DNA from: CAWAMR01 sp963783095 | GTDB lineage: Bacteria; Planctomycetota; Planctomycetia; Gemmatales; Gemmataceae | Reading direction: 5' to 3' | NCBI GenBank assembly: GCA_963783095.1 | Contig: CAWAMR010000006.1 | Coordinates: 269,229 to 333,228, forward strand | DNA length: 64,000 nucleotides | Shown here: positions 1 to 8,480 of the stretch, piece by piece | Position numbering within the stretch: the stretch's first letter is position 1 | How the letters are laid out: the number at the start of each line of letters is the position of its first letter | Notes under the pieces: model-generated | Told to the model about the DNA's origin: nothing | The model's input: the letters and a program-made list of their open reading frames with translations, nothing else | The model's database searches: none | Made by a program: the position numbers and the translations under genes

Positions 1-481
1 TGGAATAGTGCCATGTCAAAGGCTTGCCATCGCGGTAAGGCATTACACCGTGAAATTGGGGGATCTGAGGATCAAATACCAAGGGCAAGAAGTGGCGGTC
101 TCCCTCCCAGAGATTCAGGGTCATAATTTGGTCGAGAGAAACCCAGACCAGTGAGCCTTCCGGATTGTCGTGAAACGGGACGCCGGAGAATGTGTCGATA
201 CGGAAGATGAAACCGAACCAATCCTTGCCCTCTTTGCCGAACCCCGGCCAGCTAATCGTGCCGCGCAGCGAGAGTTTTTCGCACTCGATGCCTGCTTCCT
301 CGCGGATCTCGCGCTTCATGCCGGAGACCACGTCTTCGCCCGGTTCGAGCTTACCGCCAAGGCCGTTGAATTTGCCGAAATGGTGATCTTCCGGGTTCTT
401 GTCCCGGCGGATTAAAAGAACCTGTTTGCCATCGGAAGAGAGGATGTAACCGAGGGTAGCAAGGATGGGAGTGTAGGGCAT
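1..481 (-). CDS. Nudix hydrolase (MutT/8-oxo-dGTP diphosphatase-like), 3' end cut by window edge
   Basis: About 160 residues are visible from the ATG at 481 and the gene runs off the left edge, so its C-terminus is missing. The protein starts MPYTPILATLGYIL and carries a complete Nudix box around residues 42-65 (GGKLEPGEDVVSGMKREI, then REEAGI), the Mg2+-binding helix that hydrolyses nucleoside diphosphates linked to another group. The N-terminal strand LLIRRDKNPEDHHFGKFNGLG is typical of MutT/YtkD-like enzymes that clean oxidised nucleotides, so nucleotide sanitation is the likely role; the substrate cannot be read from sequence. It starts 8 bases after the stop of the retropepsin-like gene and probably shares its transcript. 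Confidence 0.85.
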   Translation of the reverse strand, partial: MPYTPILATLGYILSSDGKQVLLIRRDKNPEDHHFGKFNGLGGKLEPGEDVVSGMKREIREEAGIECEKLSLRGTISWPGFGKEGKDWFGFIFRIDTFSGVPFHDNPEGSLVWVSLDQIMTLNLWEGDRHFLPLVFDPQIPQFHGVMPYRDGKPLTWHYS

Positions 482-489
482 TGGATTAT

Positions 490-858
490 CTACGTGCGTT
501 TTCGTTTTCCTCTCGTTTTGGGAGGGGTGCGAACTTTAACTTGCCCACCTGGGAACTCAATTGCGAGGGGATAATGGTTCAGCAAGTTTGTTCCCACCAA
601 GGCATCTTCGCTTTTGGTGAGCATGATTTCCACCTCTCGTGCTTCCTCAAGAAACAGGACCGAGCCCGCGAATACCAGTTCGTGTCGTTGCATGCCATCG
701 GCCAATTCGATCAATTGCTCGCCGACTAGTTCAAGGCCTAACTGTACAGCAAGGCGAATGGGTAAACAAAGATCCCCATCGAACCCTGTGTCAACGATGG
801 CAGACACCGCAAGGGTTTGCCGGCTACCAATTACCTCAATGCTAACGGTCGGAGTCAT
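490..858 (-). CDS. Retropepsin-like (clan AA) aspartic protease, single domain
   Basis: A protein of about 122 residues beginning MTPTVSIEVIGSRQTL. The motif VDTGFDGDL near residue 23 is the DTG active-site loop of clan AA aspartic proteases; one DTG in a domain this size means a homodimer would be needed for catalysis, as in retroviral proteases. No signal peptide is seen, so it is probably cytoplasmic. I chose the ATG at 858, four bases after the stop of the upstream gene, over an in-frame start at 903 that would overlap that gene. The C-terminus is basic (KTRGKRKRT). The target is unknown; such small proteases are often seen beside short unknown genes like the one upstream. Confidence 0.7.
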   Translation of the reverse strand: MTPTVSIEVIGSRQTLAVSAIVDTGFDGDLCLPIRLAVQLGLELVGEQLIELADGMQRHELVFAGSVLFLEEAREVEIMLTKSEDALVGTNLLNHYPLAIEFPGGQVKVRTPPKTRGKRKRT

Positions 859-862
859 GCCG

Positions 863-1126
863 CTACATCCCGTGGAACTTGGCCACCGGCCCCCCGTCCA
901 CACGAATCACATAACCCAGGGTGCCCGGCCACCGCTTTCGAAACGCCCGCCAGACTTCTCCACTGGTTTGCCCCAAAACGTATTCGCCTGTGTCCACATT
1001 GAGGCCGATGACGTCGGACGCATGTTCGGGCAAGAGTGTCTCTTGGAGTTCAGCTAGAATTCGGTGAGCGCGCTTTTCAAATTCGCGTAGAGGCAGAGAT
1101 GCAGTAGGAGTCAACACCTTCTTCAT
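863..1126 (-). CDS. Small conserved hypothetical protein (87 aa), partner of the retropepsin-like gene
   Basis: The chosen start gives MKKVLTPTASLPLREFEKRAHRIL and a product of 87 residues ending FHGM. An in-frame ATG at 1183 is also possible but shows no purine-rich ribosome site, whereas the 1126 ATG has AGAAG/ACGAG upstream. The N-terminal half is a charged helix; the second half (DVIGLNVDTGEYVLG, then VWRAFRKRWPG) looks like a small alpha/beta domain. No known catalytic motif is recognised. Its stop and the ATG of the protease gene are four bases apart, so the two are probably translated together and may work as a pair. Confidence 0.6.
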   Translation of the reverse strand: MKKVLTPTASLPLREFEKRAHRILAELQETLLPEHASDVIGLNVDTGEYVLGQTSGEVWRAFRKRWPGTLGYVIRVDGGPVAKFHGM

Positions 1127-1229
1127 TTGATGCTCGTTTCTTCTGTAAACAAACGGAGCCGCGAAATCCTGTTCCTTCATCATTTTACGGACATTTGAAA
1201 CGATTTCGTAAGTGCCCCGCAAGGCAAAG

Positions 1230-1487
1230 TCAGGCTGCCTTCCGCAGTTGGGCGTCGAAAGCCTCCGGATCGGCGATGCCGAATTGGTCAAGCATGAAAC
1301 GCGCCGTGTAAAAATGATGCTCAAGCATCAAATCGTGGCTCGGAAATGCCGGCACCATGATATGGCAGCCCGTTTCTGGATGGTCATAAACCATTGCGGG
1401 CGGATCCGATTCCACAAGTCCGCCCTTGAAACCCAATGACCGTAGCACTTTTTCCAGTTGGCCATAAGTGAAATTGGTCCGTCTCAT
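1230..1487 (-). CDS. Small unknown protein (85 aa), weakly HicA-like
   Basis: The 85-residue product starts MRRTNFTYGQLEKVLRSLGF. The order of elements (helix ending LRSLGF, then MVYDHPETGCHIMVP) resembles the double-stranded-RNA-binding-like fold of HicA mRNA-interferase toxins. However, the catalytic His of HicA, in a G-S-H motif, is replaced by PPAMVY here, so an RNase activity is not supported. The C-terminus adds a helical stretch (HHFYTARFMLDQFGI) that HicA lacks. It overlaps the DUF4365 gene by four bases (ATGA), which implies translational coupling. The HicA comparison is a tentative structural reading only. Confidence 0.55.
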   Translation of the reverse strand: MRRTNFTYGQLEKVLRSLGFKGGLVESDPPAMVYDHPETGCHIMVPAFPSHDLMLEHHFYTARFMLDQFGIADPEAFDAQLRKAA

Positions 1488-1996
1488 GATTGGTCTCCCA
1501 AGCCGGATAGAAACGTCTTGGCTTTAATCTCGCGCATTTTGGCGATGGCTTGCCGGTTCACAATTTGCCGCTTGGAAAAACGAACGCGCACAGTCTTCGC
1601 GCCTTTCCTGGGAAGCCGACCAAGACCTTGACGAAAGTAATTCTGGACGTGGTTCCAGTAAGCACATTTCCGTCCTGCATCGAAAAGTACGAGAAACACG
1701 GGCGTTGTGTCCCGCATCCAGAGATTATAATCCCGAATGTCCAAGTCATAAATGTAATGCGAACCGCCGACTTGCAGCGACTCCGCCGCCTTGAGTTGAA
1801 TGTACGCTTCGTCTGGCTCTACGTATCCCTGCTCGTCGAAGGTCCACAAGATCAAGTCATAGCCATAATCGCTGCCGAGTCGTTGGGCCGTGTGGCCCTC
1901 CTCCAGAATGAAACCCTCGACATGATGCACGCTCAAGTCCGCTATGACATGCGCTCTTGTCCGTTGCTTGTGGGGACCGAAGATCTTGCTTGCCAT
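1484..1996 (-). CDS. DUF4365 domain protein (possible PD-(D/E)xK-like nuclease fold)
   Basis: A 170-residue protein whose segment HVEGFILEEGHTAQRLGSDY followed by GYDLILWTF and YIQLKAAE matches my memory of DUF4365. This family is often found in mobile or defence-related neighbourhoods and is proposed to share the restriction-endonuclease core. An Asp in DYGYDL and a QxK in IQLKA could form a variant D-(E/Q)xK site; this is inference. A basic C-terminal tail (RRKGAKTVRVRFSKRQIV) could bind nucleic acid. No signal peptide is present. It is the first gene of a tightly packed set reading leftwards, overlapping the next gene by ATGA. Confidence 0.65.
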   Translation of the reverse strand: MASKIFGPHKQRTRAHVIADLSVHHVEGFILEEGHTAQRLGSDYGYDLILWTFDEQGYVEPDEAYIQLKAAESLQVGGSHYIYDLDIRDYNLWMRDTTPVFLVLFDAGRKCAYWNHVQNYFRQGLGRLPRKGAKTVRVRFSKRQIVNRQAIAKMREIKAKTFLSGLGDQS

Positions 1997-2070
1997 GCGT
2001 CAACCGGGCCGTTTGGATTCTTGGATTTCTCGTAATAATGGGTAATGGCTTAAAAGCGTGTTGATCGATA

Positions 2071-2295
2071 TCACCGCCTCAAAGACGGGAATGCTTCTTG
2101 GATCAATTCCTTCAACCTTGTCGCTCCTTGAAGATCGAATTGAATCGTTTGACTCGCGATTTCAGGATGCTCTCGATCATCGCTGCCGTAAGTATGCAGC
2201 GTCAATTTGTCGCGGCGGATGCAATACGTGCATGTCACTTCATCCTGTGGCTTTGCTCGCTTGTCCAGGCGGGTAATTGTCCGAATGAGCTCCAT
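2071..2295 (-). CDS. Conserved small hypothetical protein (74 aa)
   Basis: The product starts MELIRTITRLDKRAKPQDEV and ends IQEAFPSLRR. The pattern MELIRTI-RLD, then a DEVTCTY strand, HTYGSDDRE and SQTIQFD followed by a helix, is one I recognise from small planctomycete proteins with no known role. The CxxC (CTYC) is not followed by a second pair, so a zinc site is not supported. It lies 74 bases upstream of the DUF4365 gene on the same strand. Confidence 0.6.
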   Translation of the reverse strand: MELIRTITRLDKRAKPQDEVTCTYCIRRDKLTLHTYGSDDREHPEIASQTIQFDLQGATRLKELIQEAFPSLRR

Positions 2296-2354
2296 CGTTC
2301 GTTCTCCGGTCGAATGTGTTCAGCAAGAAATGGGCAATCCCAGCCAGCTATGCC

Positions 2355-3067
2355 TCATTTCTTCTTCCTCTTCTCTTCGAACTCCTTAACGAACTTTTCC
2401 GGTGATTCCTTGAAGGCGTCCCGGCAGCCTGTGCAGCATACGTAATAAGTCTTGCCGTTGTAGCTTACCGCCATCGTGCCCAGTCCGCCGCTGACGACGC
2501 ACTCTCGATCCGACAGTCCCGTTTCAGCAAAAGGAACGCCTTCCTTGGTCGCGCCGACCTGATACTGCCTGGTGAAAAACGTCTTGTCTTCGGGTTTTAC
2601 TTCAAGTCGATACAAAAAACGATTATGATGAAGTAATGAGAAAACGATGCGCTGCGTTTCTTTCGTTGCCGAATCGACTCGCTCCAAGGCAAGTTGCTTC
2701 TCTTTGAGGGTTCCCTGGAAAGTCATCGTCTTTTTGTCGGTAGTGGTAATCTTCAGCTCGAAGAGTTTCTTGTCGGCGAGATGGCGAAGTGTGCCTTTTG
2801 AGAAATGTTTGCCGTCCTCAAAAGTAACGCTCAACCAGGCATCGTCGCCCTTGAACTGCCAGCTCCAGGTCACTTTTTCGCTCCAGTGACCTTTTTGGCG
2901 CTCATCGGGAGTGCCCTCCGGAATTCCAGCGCCCTTCCAACTGCCGATGAGGAGGTTGAAAGGCTGCAAGGCCTCTTTGGGAGTCGATGTTCTTGCGCGT
3001 CGGCCGCGGAAACGGCTATAGATGAGAGAAAGATGAAAGGAATCGCGGCCATCCAGACGATACGCAT
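2355..3067 (-). CDS. Secreted protein with C-terminal YHS/TRASH-like metal-binding domain (one frameshift)
   Basis: The start is the ATG at 3067, giving a clear signal peptide (MRIVWMAAIPFIFLSSIAVS, cleavage near SAADAQ). The reading frame then breaks near 2975: one extra A in the run before GAGGCC would continue as PKEALQPFNLLIGSWKG, which begins a beta-rich domain of about 130 residues of the lipocalin-like 'SWKG' kind. The last 50 residues (ECVVSGG, VSYNGKTYYVCCTGCRDAF) form a YHS-type domain with four Cys that could bind a metal ion. It is probably exported. The break sits in an A run, so it is likely a sequence error. It shares strand and spacing with the downstream small genes. Confidence 0.7.
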
Positions 3068-3256
3068 AGTTAAGGTCTCCATGAAGCGTTTTAACAACAT
3101 CATACCATACCCGAATCGTTTGACGGCAACAATTTCGGTTGACTGTCATAAACTGTGTGAGGCTCGTGCTCTGAATCGATCGAGGCTTTCCGCGACGCCT
3201 GCGGAAGGTTATACCATACAAGTACCGGTCCCGGAGAGTCTGCAACGAGGCTGCGA

Positions 3257-4992
3257 ATGGCTCGGCTAATTGTCATCAAGGGTGCCGATGAAGGCAAACA
3301 GTTCGACTTGCTCACTCAAACGGTGGGCATTGGCCGCGAGCGCACCAATCCTATTTGCCTTCACGATACCGAAGTCTCGCGCCGGCATGCCGAGATTGTT
3401 CCCGGCGAAAACGGTGCTTTCCGCATCCGCGATCTGGCCAGCGCCAACGGTACGCAAGTCAACACGAAACCCGTCAGCGAAGCGCTATTGAATCCCGGCG
3501 ATCACATCCAGATCGGCAAGACGATATTGGTCTATTCGCTGGCACGAACCGAAGGTGCCCCACAAACCGATCTTGCGGATCGCATCCGCATGGTCACTCG
3601 TCAGGATACCCAGTTCTCTTCGGCCATCGTCAAAACCATCGAGGAAAACGCCGGCAGCCAGATGCTGGCCCGGCCCGAACGAGCGCCAACCCAGTGGCTG
3701 AAAGATCGACTCGCCAATCTCAGCATCGTCTATGAGACGATCCAGGCAATCAGCCACATTCTCGATCTGGATCAGTTGCTCGATCGCATCATGGAATTGA
3801 TCTTCAGTTCCATCGAAGCAGATCACGGCTGCATCATGCTGCGTAACGCCGACAACGGCGAGTTTGAGCCGAAAGCCATCCGATTTCGGGCAGGAATCAA
3901 CCATGAGGAAAAGATCGTCATTAGCCGAACAATCATGGATTACGTTTTGACCAACAAGCAGGGAGTGCTCATCGCGGACGCCGGCAACGACGATCGATTC
4001 AGCGGCGGCAACAGTATCAAGCGTTTCAAGATCCGCGAAGCGATTTGCGTACCGATGAAGGGGCGTCACGAAACGCACGGCGTGATGTTTTTGGATACGC
4101 AAAGCACCAGCAAGGATCTCGTCAGCGCCGGGAAAGAGGACGGGTCGGCGAAATTCACCGAGGACCATCTTGCGCTCGCCATCGCCATCGCTCACCAGGC
4201 CTCCCTGGCGGTTGAGGAAACGCGCTATCATCAGGCACTGGTCCATGCAGAACGTCTCGCCGCGGTCGGCAACACCATCGCCGCATTGTCGCACCACATC
4301 AAAAACATCATGCAAGGCGTCGTCTTCGGCAGCGACATGGTTCGTTCCGGCCTGGCGGACAAGGACGACAACCTGCTTCATAAAGGATGGAGGCTCGTCG
4401 AAAAAAACCAGGCGAAGATTCACGAGCTGGTCATGGACATGCTCAGTTTCTCGAAGGATCGGGAGCCGGCGATCGAGATGACCGACCTGAACAAGATCGT
4501 GGCGGATGTCATCGATATCGTCCGGGGCCGGATCGAAGGGCTTGGAATTCGCCTCGAAGTGCGAACTTCTCTGTCGCTGCCGCTGGTCCCTGCCGACCCG
4601 GATGGTTTTCACAAGGCGCTGCTTAAACATTGTCAGTAATGCCGTGGATGCCGTGGAAGGACGCACTGACCCCTATATCGGCGTGCAGACGCTTCTGGAA
4701 AACAACGGCGCAATGGGCGCGCGTTGTGGTCCTCGATCACGGTGTCGGCATACCGCCCGAGAAGCAGGGCGATATTTTCCGCCCCTTCGTCAGCAGCAAA
4801 GGCGCACGCGGGACCGGCCTGGGGCTGGCGGTGAGCCGAAAGATTTTCCGCGAGCATGGCGGGGACATTCAAGTGCAAAGTCAGGTCGGCAAGGGCAGCA
4901 AATTCATGCTTCGGCTCCCGATGAAGAGTCCGCTTCTCTCGGAAGGATCGGGGACGCGAGAGCAGCCTATCCTTCGACCGCAGGATGAATGA
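3257..4992 (+). CDS. FHA-GAF sensor histidine kinase (two frameshifts near the 3' end)
   Basis: The product starts MARLIVIKGADEGKQFDL with an FHA phosphothreonine-binding domain at about residues 1-95 (GIGRERTNPI, VSRRHAEI, SANGT). A GAF domain follows at about 155-315 (DLDQLLDRIMELIFSS onward), then a dimerisation helix with the phospho-acceptor motif ALSHHIKNIMQG near residue 345. The ATPase is split by indels: N box NIVSNAVDAVEG after an extra A at about 4625, then G1 DHGVGIPPEK, F box IFRPFVSSK and G2 GTGLGLAVS in a third frame after about 4715. All kinase boxes are present, so an intact enzyme is expected once the indels are corrected. No transmembrane segment or receiver domain is visible; a cytoplasmic sensor reading a phosphorylated partner is likely. 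Confidence 0.88.
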
Positions 4993-5034
4993 TTTTGCAT
5001 CCGGTTTTCGGTGGCTTTCCAGGAGGTTCCGTTA

Positions 5035-5424
5035 ATGAGATGTGCGACCATTGTTATGGTAATCTTCGGAACAACTGGGTGCGTGCGCGACAGTTCTACC
5101 TCAGACATTCGCCAGGCACAATCCGATGATTTGACGCCGGAGCAAGCGAAAGCAGCAATGATCGAGTTGCTTCGTGCGGACCAGCTTCCCTACATGCAAG
5201 GTTTTCCACTCGACAAATTTGTCAACAAACCTGTCGAAATCTACAAGGACGGCAGCGCCGGTTGGGCGGCCTTCAGTTTCGATTTGAAGGCAAGGAAGTA
5301 TAAGTATCACGTGGACAATGGCGAGCGCGGCAAGCTCAATTTTTCGGCGGAATACGAGGGTGAATTCGAGCTTAGGGAAGGGAAATGGGTCGCGACAAAG
5401 CCGTATTGCACATCGATAACGTGA
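5035..5424 (+). CDS. Small predicted lipoprotein, unknown function
   Basis: A protein of 129 residues starting MRCATIVMVIFGTTGCVRDS. The short hydrophobic leader ends in a lipobox-like TTGC, so it is probably anchored to a membrane through the Cys. The ATG at 5035 is supported by an excellent ribosome site (AGGAGG nine bases upstream). The mature part has a helix (LTPEQAKAAMIELLRA) and a beta-rich half (YEGEFELREGKWVATKP). I do not recognise the family. It follows the kinase on the same strand, but with its own ribosome site and a gap of about 40 bases. Confidence 0.65.
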   Translation: MRCATIVMVIFGTTGCVRDSSTSDIRQAQSDDLTPEQAKAAMIELLRADQLPYMQGFPLDKFVNKPVEIYKDGSAGWAAFSFDLKARKYKYHVDNGERGKLNFSAEYEGEFELREGKWVATKPYCTSIT

Positions 5425-5676
5425 TCGGAATACGCCCCAACCCAATCCTGGCCCTATCGAACACAACCCAATCGGATTAACCCTATTATCCCAATCCTTT
5501 TCGCTGATCTGAACAACCGATTTGATCCCCAGTCTTTTCCATCCATTCCGTTCTCGAAGCAAGATTCTCTCGCGTTTCACATTCCAATCGCGCTGCGCTG
5601 CGTGAAGAATATAAACATCGCAATCGCGTTCCCGTGCTCATCTTGACTACGGGCGCTGAAATTTGGGAAAGACATC
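5425..5676 (+). other. Intergenic region with short repeated AACCCAATC words
   Basis: No gene is seen in these 252 bases. AACCCAATC occurs at 5439-5447 and 5465-5473, and ATCCCAATC at 5488-5496. The stretch lies upstream of the BON-domain gene, so the words could be binding sites, but there is no further support. Confidence 0.3.
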
Positions 5677-6462
5677 ATGAATTGGTTCAACTCGATTTTC
5701 CCGCCGAGAGTTGCACTCTATGGCAGCGCTGCACTTCTCTTAGGACTGATGCCGGCTCCGATCACGGGGCTGGTTCCTGCCGAGGAGCCTGCACGCCGGC
5801 TGGGAGAGCGACTTGCTGAATTCTCGACGACCGATGTGTTGCTTTCGCGCAAGGCGAAGGACGCGATTCAAAAGGACGAAAAACTTGCCTCCGGTCAGAT
5901 TATCGTGACCGTCAAGAACAGAATCGCGACCATCAAAGGCACGGTCAACTCCGACGAACAAGCCAAACGCGCTGTAAAAGTAATACGGGAGATTCCGGGC
6001 ATGGCATCGGTTGACAACGAATGTATCGTGGTGCCCACCGACTCGACGCCGGATGACGTGGCAGCAGCGGTGAAGCGTGCGCAAAGCCAGCAGACCGGCA
6101 AGCCCGAAGAAGAGACAGCGTCTTCTGGTCTAACGGGACGAACGACGAACCCGGATGAAACTCGGCCGATCCCGTTCGATCCGCGCCGAACGGTTTCGAG
6201 CAAGCCCCCCATGCCGGAAATGCAGACGACCGTGTTGTTTCACCCCGACTTGTCGGCCCCGACGACAGAGATGTTGATGGCGCTGGAGAAGGTACGCATG
6301 AGCGAGCTGCGCTTCCGCGAATTGCGCTTCACAGTAAAGAGCGGGGTGGTCCGAGTATCGGGGCTGGTCGATCGGATGTCGGATGCCAATGAATTTGCCG
6401 ATCGCCTGACGAAAATCTCCGGAGTTCAGCAAGTGCTTCTGAGTAAAGTCGTTGAGAAATAA
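5677..6462 (+). CDS. Exported protein with two BON domains
   Basis: The 261-residue product starts MNWFNSIFPPRVALYGSAAL with a hydrophobic export segment ending near residue 35. The first BON-like domain covers about residues 50-120 (VLLSRKAKDAIQKD, IIVTVKNRIATIKGTV, IPGMASVDNE); its valine/glycine pattern matches BON domains, which bind membranes or phospholipid in periplasmic proteins such as OsmY. A Pro-rich linker leads to a second, more divergent BON-like unit at about 190-260 (RELRFTVKSGVVRVSGLV, ISGVQQVLLSKVV). The likely location is the periplasm. The gene is intact and stops just before a long inverted repeat. Confidence 0.8.
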   Translation: MNWFNSIFPPRVALYGSAALLLGLMPAPITGLVPAEEPARRLGERLAEFSTTDVLLSRKAKDAIQKDEKLASGQIIVTVKNRIATIKGTVNSDEQAKRAVKVIREIPGMASVDNECIVVPTDSTPDDVAAAVKRAQSQQTGKPEEETASSGLTGRTTNPDETRPIPFDPRRTVSSKPPMPEMQTTVLFHPDLSAPTTEMLMALEKVRMSELRFRELRFTVKSGVVRVSGLVDRMSDANEFADRLTKISGVQQVLLSKVVEK

Positions 6463-6470
6463 TAGCCTAC

Positions 6471-6574
6471 TCGCCGAAGGCGAGCCGCGTAGCGACGGCT
6501 TCCAGCCGCCGTGAACTTTCGGAACCTGCACCGAACATCCGGTACTCACTGTCGGCGGCTGGAAGCCGCCGCTA
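6471..6574. repeat. Long inverted repeat (41-nt arms), right arm interrupted by a group II intron
   Basis: The left arm is 6471-6511. The right arm is 6553-6574 and continues after the intron at 8523-8541. With the intron removed, the two arms pair at 38 of 41 positions by my alignment, around a loop of about 41 bases (6512-6552). The left arm also contains the small hairpin CTCGCCGAAGGCGAG. The element directly follows the BON gene and may be a REP-like repeat or a strong transcription-end structure. Confidence 0.85.
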
Positions 6575-7086
6575 GTGCGCCTACCAGCGCATGGAATCGG
6601 TAGGGTGAAAGTCCCTATCAATGTTTCGAGTTTGGACATTGTAGCTGAAGGTAACTGCGTCGTCGCGAGGCAAGGTGGAGAGCAACCGGAAGCGAACGAC
6701 TGGTCCGTAGGATAACGAACTCGATTCGGCCTGTTGTCGTGACGAGCCTGCTAGCGAAAGGCGAAGTCCAAGGAGTCTCGGAGGGCGTCAAACTCAGCAC
6801 CGAGAACGACAAGGGGTGGTTGGAGACAGAACGGTCAGAAGGTTCCATGACGGGAAGTAGGGAGATCCGATTTCGCTGGATGTATGGAACGAGGGTCGAG
6901 AACGGTTGCCGCAGATGGACCGTACCCAAAGGCGTCTGGGCCGGGATGTTGCAGCGAGCATCCGCGGAGCGAAGCGATCGCTGCATGCCCTTGGGAAGTA
7001 TCGGAATCGGAAGTCAGAGCGTCCGTAGTAGCGAAGAAGCCGGGTAACGCCGGGGGAGCCAAGGGACGTAGGAAGTTGGAGGCGTG

Positions 7087-8433
7087 ATGTCAGCACCGCA
7101 AGAAACCAACCCGACGGCAGTGTCAGCAATGACTAATCAAGTCGGAGACGTTATGGAGCGCTGGCTCTGGACCGAACCGGCGGTGTGGAACGAACGCATG
7201 TTGACGGCGCTCGAAAAGGGCGTCCAAGGAGGAATATGGTTTAGTCTGATCGATAAAGTGTGGAAGGAACGCAATCTGCGCGTCAGTCACAGCAAAGTGG
7301 CTGCCAACCAGGGCGCTCCGGGAGTGGATCATGTCACGGTCGAAGCATTTGCCGACGACCTGGACGCCAACGTGGCGAAACTCACCAAAGCCCTCCAGGA
7401 AGGAACTTACCAGCCGCAGGCCATTCGGCGAACGTATATCGATAAGCCGGGTAGCCAGGAGCAGCGACCTTTGGGAATTCCCACGGTACGCGACCGAGTC
7501 GTTCAGGGAGCAGTCCGACACGTCATCGAACCGATCTTTGAGAAAGAATTCGCCACGCACAGTTACGGCTTTCGGCCCCGGCGGGGTTGCAAAGACGCAC
7601 TGCGGCGAGTGGATGAACTGCTCAAGCAAGGTTACGCTTACGTGGTCGATGCCGATCTGAAGAGCTACTTCGACACGATCCCACATGACCGGCTGATGAG
7701 TCGGCTGCGGGAACGCATCGCGGACGGGCGGATGCTTCAGCTGATCGAATCCTTTCTGAAAGCCGGCATTATGGACGGACTGAAAGAATGGGAACCGGAA
7801 GCGGGAGCCCCGCAAGGAGCGGTGTTAAGTCCTTTGCTGAGCAATATCTATCTCAATCCTCTGGATCACCAAATGGCGGCCCAAGGGTGGCAGATGGTGC
7901 GCTATGCCGATGACTTCGTGATCCTCTGTCGCAATCAGGCCGAAGCGGAACAAACACTGGGGTATATCCGTCAGTGGTGTGAAGCGGAGGGATTGCGGCT
8001 GCATCCAACCAAGACGAAAATCGTCAACGTACAGCAGGAAGGCTTTGACTTTCTGGGCTATCACTTCCTAACCACGCGGCGGGGACGTCTAACGCGCTGG
8101 CCGAGGAAGAAGAGCATGGCGAAGTTCAAAGAGACCATCCGGACGAAGACGAAACGGACGAACGGCCGATCGCTGCGAAGTATAATCGCAGATATCAACC
8201 TGACGTTGCGTGGCTGGTTTGGATTCTTCCAGCACAGTTACCACACGACGTTTAAGACCGTGGACGGTTGGATTCGCGGACGTTTGCGGAGCATACTGCG
8301 CAAACGTTCCGGCGGAAAAGGCCGCGGACGGGGAACGGATCATCAGCACTGGCCGAATGCCTTCTTTGCCAAACATGGGTACTATAGTCTGGAAGCTGCC
8401 CATGCCCGAGCAAGTCAATCCCCTTGTGGGTAA
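7087..8433 (+). CDS. ltrA: Group II intron-encoded reverse transcriptase/maturase
   Basis: The product has about 448 residues and acts on the surrounding intron: it aids splicing and copies the intron into new DNA sites. Reverse-transcriptase blocks are seen in order: GAPGVDHVTVEAF near residue 78, RPLGIPTVRDRVVQ near 130, FRPRRGCKDAL, DADLKSYFDTIPHD near 195, GAPQGAVLSPLLSNIYLN near 240 and the catalytic YADDFVILCR near 275. The maturase X domain follows (FDFLGYHF, then LRSIIADINLTLRGWFGFF). There is no C-terminal HNH endonuclease, consistent with class C. A GTG three bases earlier could also start it; the ATG at 7087 is preferred. No frameshift is present. Confidence 0.95.
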   Translation: MSAPQETNPTAVSAMTNQVGDVMERWLWTEPAVWNERMLTALEKGVQGGIWFSLIDKVWKERNLRVSHSKVAANQGAPGVDHVTVEAFADDLDANVAKLTKALQEGTYQPQAIRRTYIDKPGSQEQRPLGIPTVRDRVVQGAVRHVIEPIFEKEFATHSYGFRPRRGCKDALRRVDELLKQGYAYVVDADLKSYFDTIPHDRLMSRLRERIADGRMLQLIESFLKAGIMDGLKEWEPEAGAPQGAVLSPLLSNIYLNPLDHQMAAQGWQMVRYADDFVILCRNQAEAEQTLGYIRQWCEAEGLRLHPTKTKIVNVQQEGFDFLGYHFLTTRRGRLTRWPRKKSMAKFKETIRTKTKRTNGRSLRSIIADINLTLRGWFGFFQHSYHTTFKTVDGWIRGRLRSILRKRSGGKGRGRGTDHQHWPNAFFAKHGYYSLEAAHARASQSPCG

Positions 8434-8446
8434 GACCGACAACAGG

Positions 8447-8480
8447 AAAGCCGGATGCGGGAAATCCGCCAGTCCGGTTT
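8447..8480 (+). ncRNA. Domain V of the group II intron (catalytic hairpin)
   Basis: The 34-nt segment from AAAGCCGGATGCGG to CCGGTTT folds as the conserved domain V stem: it contains the AGC triad in the 5' strand, a GAAA tetraloop inside GCGGGAAATCCGC, and the closing CCGGTTT. A G-rich/pyrimidine-rich hairpin after it would be domain VI with the branch-point region. Confidence 0.85.

Noticed and set aside
1230..1487. Calling the 85-aa protein a HicA toxin
   Set aside because: The catalytic His region of HicA is not present and no HicB-like partner is seen.
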